A stretch of DNA of 6,089 nt from an uncultured Clostridia bacterium (GTDB lineage: Bacteria; Bacillota; Clostridia; Oscillospirales; CAG-272): assembly GCA_904501765.1 (NCBI GenBank), contig CAJGCM010000133.1, forward strand, positions 1 through 6,089, written 5' to 3'. Positions 5,811-6,089 of this stretch are shown one piece after another. The notes under the pieces were generated by a model, which had not been told where the DNA came from, did not search any database, and saw nothing but the letters and a program-made list of their open reading frames with translations. Every line of letters begins with the position of its first letter. Positions within the stretch are counted from its first letter, which is position 1. The translations under genes were made by a program, and so were the position numbers.

Positions 5811-6089
5811 TTACAATTTCTTAGTGTAAGGAAGGTAGAACCATCCAGCGCCGCTTTTCAACTTGCCCCAATCGCCTTTTTTATCAACGATTGTGTAAAC
5901 TTCATTCTTCTTTACTCTAGTAACAATAGGATAATTGGTACCAGCGCCCTTGCGCACATTTAATATGCCTACATTAACTTTTACAAGATAAGGAGTAAAC
6001 TTTTGCTCTTCTGTAACTACTTCCTTGGTAGCTGTACCAGTAGTTAGAATTAGTTTCACGTCCTCTTTAAAGGCTTTCCATTCTTTTTC
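5811..6089 (-). CDS. C-terminal part of a probable endolysin, bacterial SH3 (SH3b) domain; 5' end outside window
   Basis: The last 92 residues of a longer protein are visible. Residues about 33-92 form one SH3b cell-wall-binding domain with the usual landmarks: YLVKVNVGILNVRKGAGTNY, then an alternating VKKNEVYTIVDKKGDWGKLK stretch, then GAGWFYLPYTKKL. This ending is common in N-acetylmuramoyl-L-alanine amidase endolysins of Clostridia and their phages, where the domain targets peptidoglycan and the N-terminus cuts it. The catalytic part is not visible, so amidase is only the likeliest class. An in-frame GTG at 6057-6059 could be read as a start, but the purine-rich GAGG before it is only 2 nt away and the frame stays open to the window edge, encoding EKEWKAFKED, which suits a linker. 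A partial gene is preferred. It lies 11 nt before the terminase start, so lysis and packaging genes are joined here. A small stand-alone SH3b protein is the alternative. Confidence 0.8.
   Translation of the reverse strand, partial: EKEWKAFKEDVKLILTTGTATKEVVTEEQKFTPYLVKVNVGILNVRKGAGTNYPIVTRVKKNEVYTIVDKKGDWGKLKSGAGWFYLPYTKKL

Noticed and set aside
5811..6059. Reading the SH3b gene as a complete 82-residue protein starting at GTG 6057-6059
   Set aside because: Only 2 nt separate the GAGG from the GTG, the frame is open to the window edge, and SH3b domains of this type usually end a longer lytic enzyme. A partial gene is more likely, though not proven.

Overview
This window is a block of late structural and packaging genes from a tailed double-stranded DNA phage or prophage. 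All six genes lie on the minus strand, so the window reads right to left. Strong Shine-Dalgarno sequences (GGAGG/AGGAGG) 4-8 nt before the starts, TTG start codons, moderate GC (about 35-48 % in hand-sampled lines) and an endolysin tail ending in an SH3b domain all point to a Gram-positive-type host of the Bacillota. The protein families resemble those of gut Clostridia or Negativicutes phages. That host call is inference; no host marker gene is present.

In transcription order the genes are: (1) the C-terminal end of a protein with an SH3b cell-wall-binding domain, probably the endolysin, cut by the right edge (6089-5811); (2) a PBSX/Terminase_3-type large terminase (5799-4558); (3) a collagen-like fiber protein with a C-terminal SGNH/GDSL esterase domain (4540-2909); (4) an SPP1 Gp6-like portal protein (2858-1533); (5) a Mu F/SPP1 Gp7-like minor head protein (1466-684); and (6) a DUF4355 capsid scaffold protein (582-16). 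A good ribosome binding site at 5-9 shows that another gene starts just past the left edge; the major capsid protein is expected there.

Together the genes make the DNA-packaging and procapsid machine. The portal forms the ring at the unique vertex, the terminase docks on it and pumps DNA, the Mu F-like protein is a few-copy internal or portal-associated component, and the scaffold directs shell assembly. Intergenic gaps are short (11, 17, 50, 66 and 101 nt), no promoter is convincing, and there is no classic terminator in the sense direction, so this looks like one operon.

The least ordinary part is the enzyme-bearing fiber gene between terminase and portal, two genes that are usually adjacent. 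It is bracketed by two identical 10-bp ribosome-binding-site blocks, is followed by a very stable C(UUCG)G stem-loop, and starts with TTG, as does the portal. No tRNA, rRNA, CRISPR array, insertion sequence or stretch over 300 bp without a gene is present.
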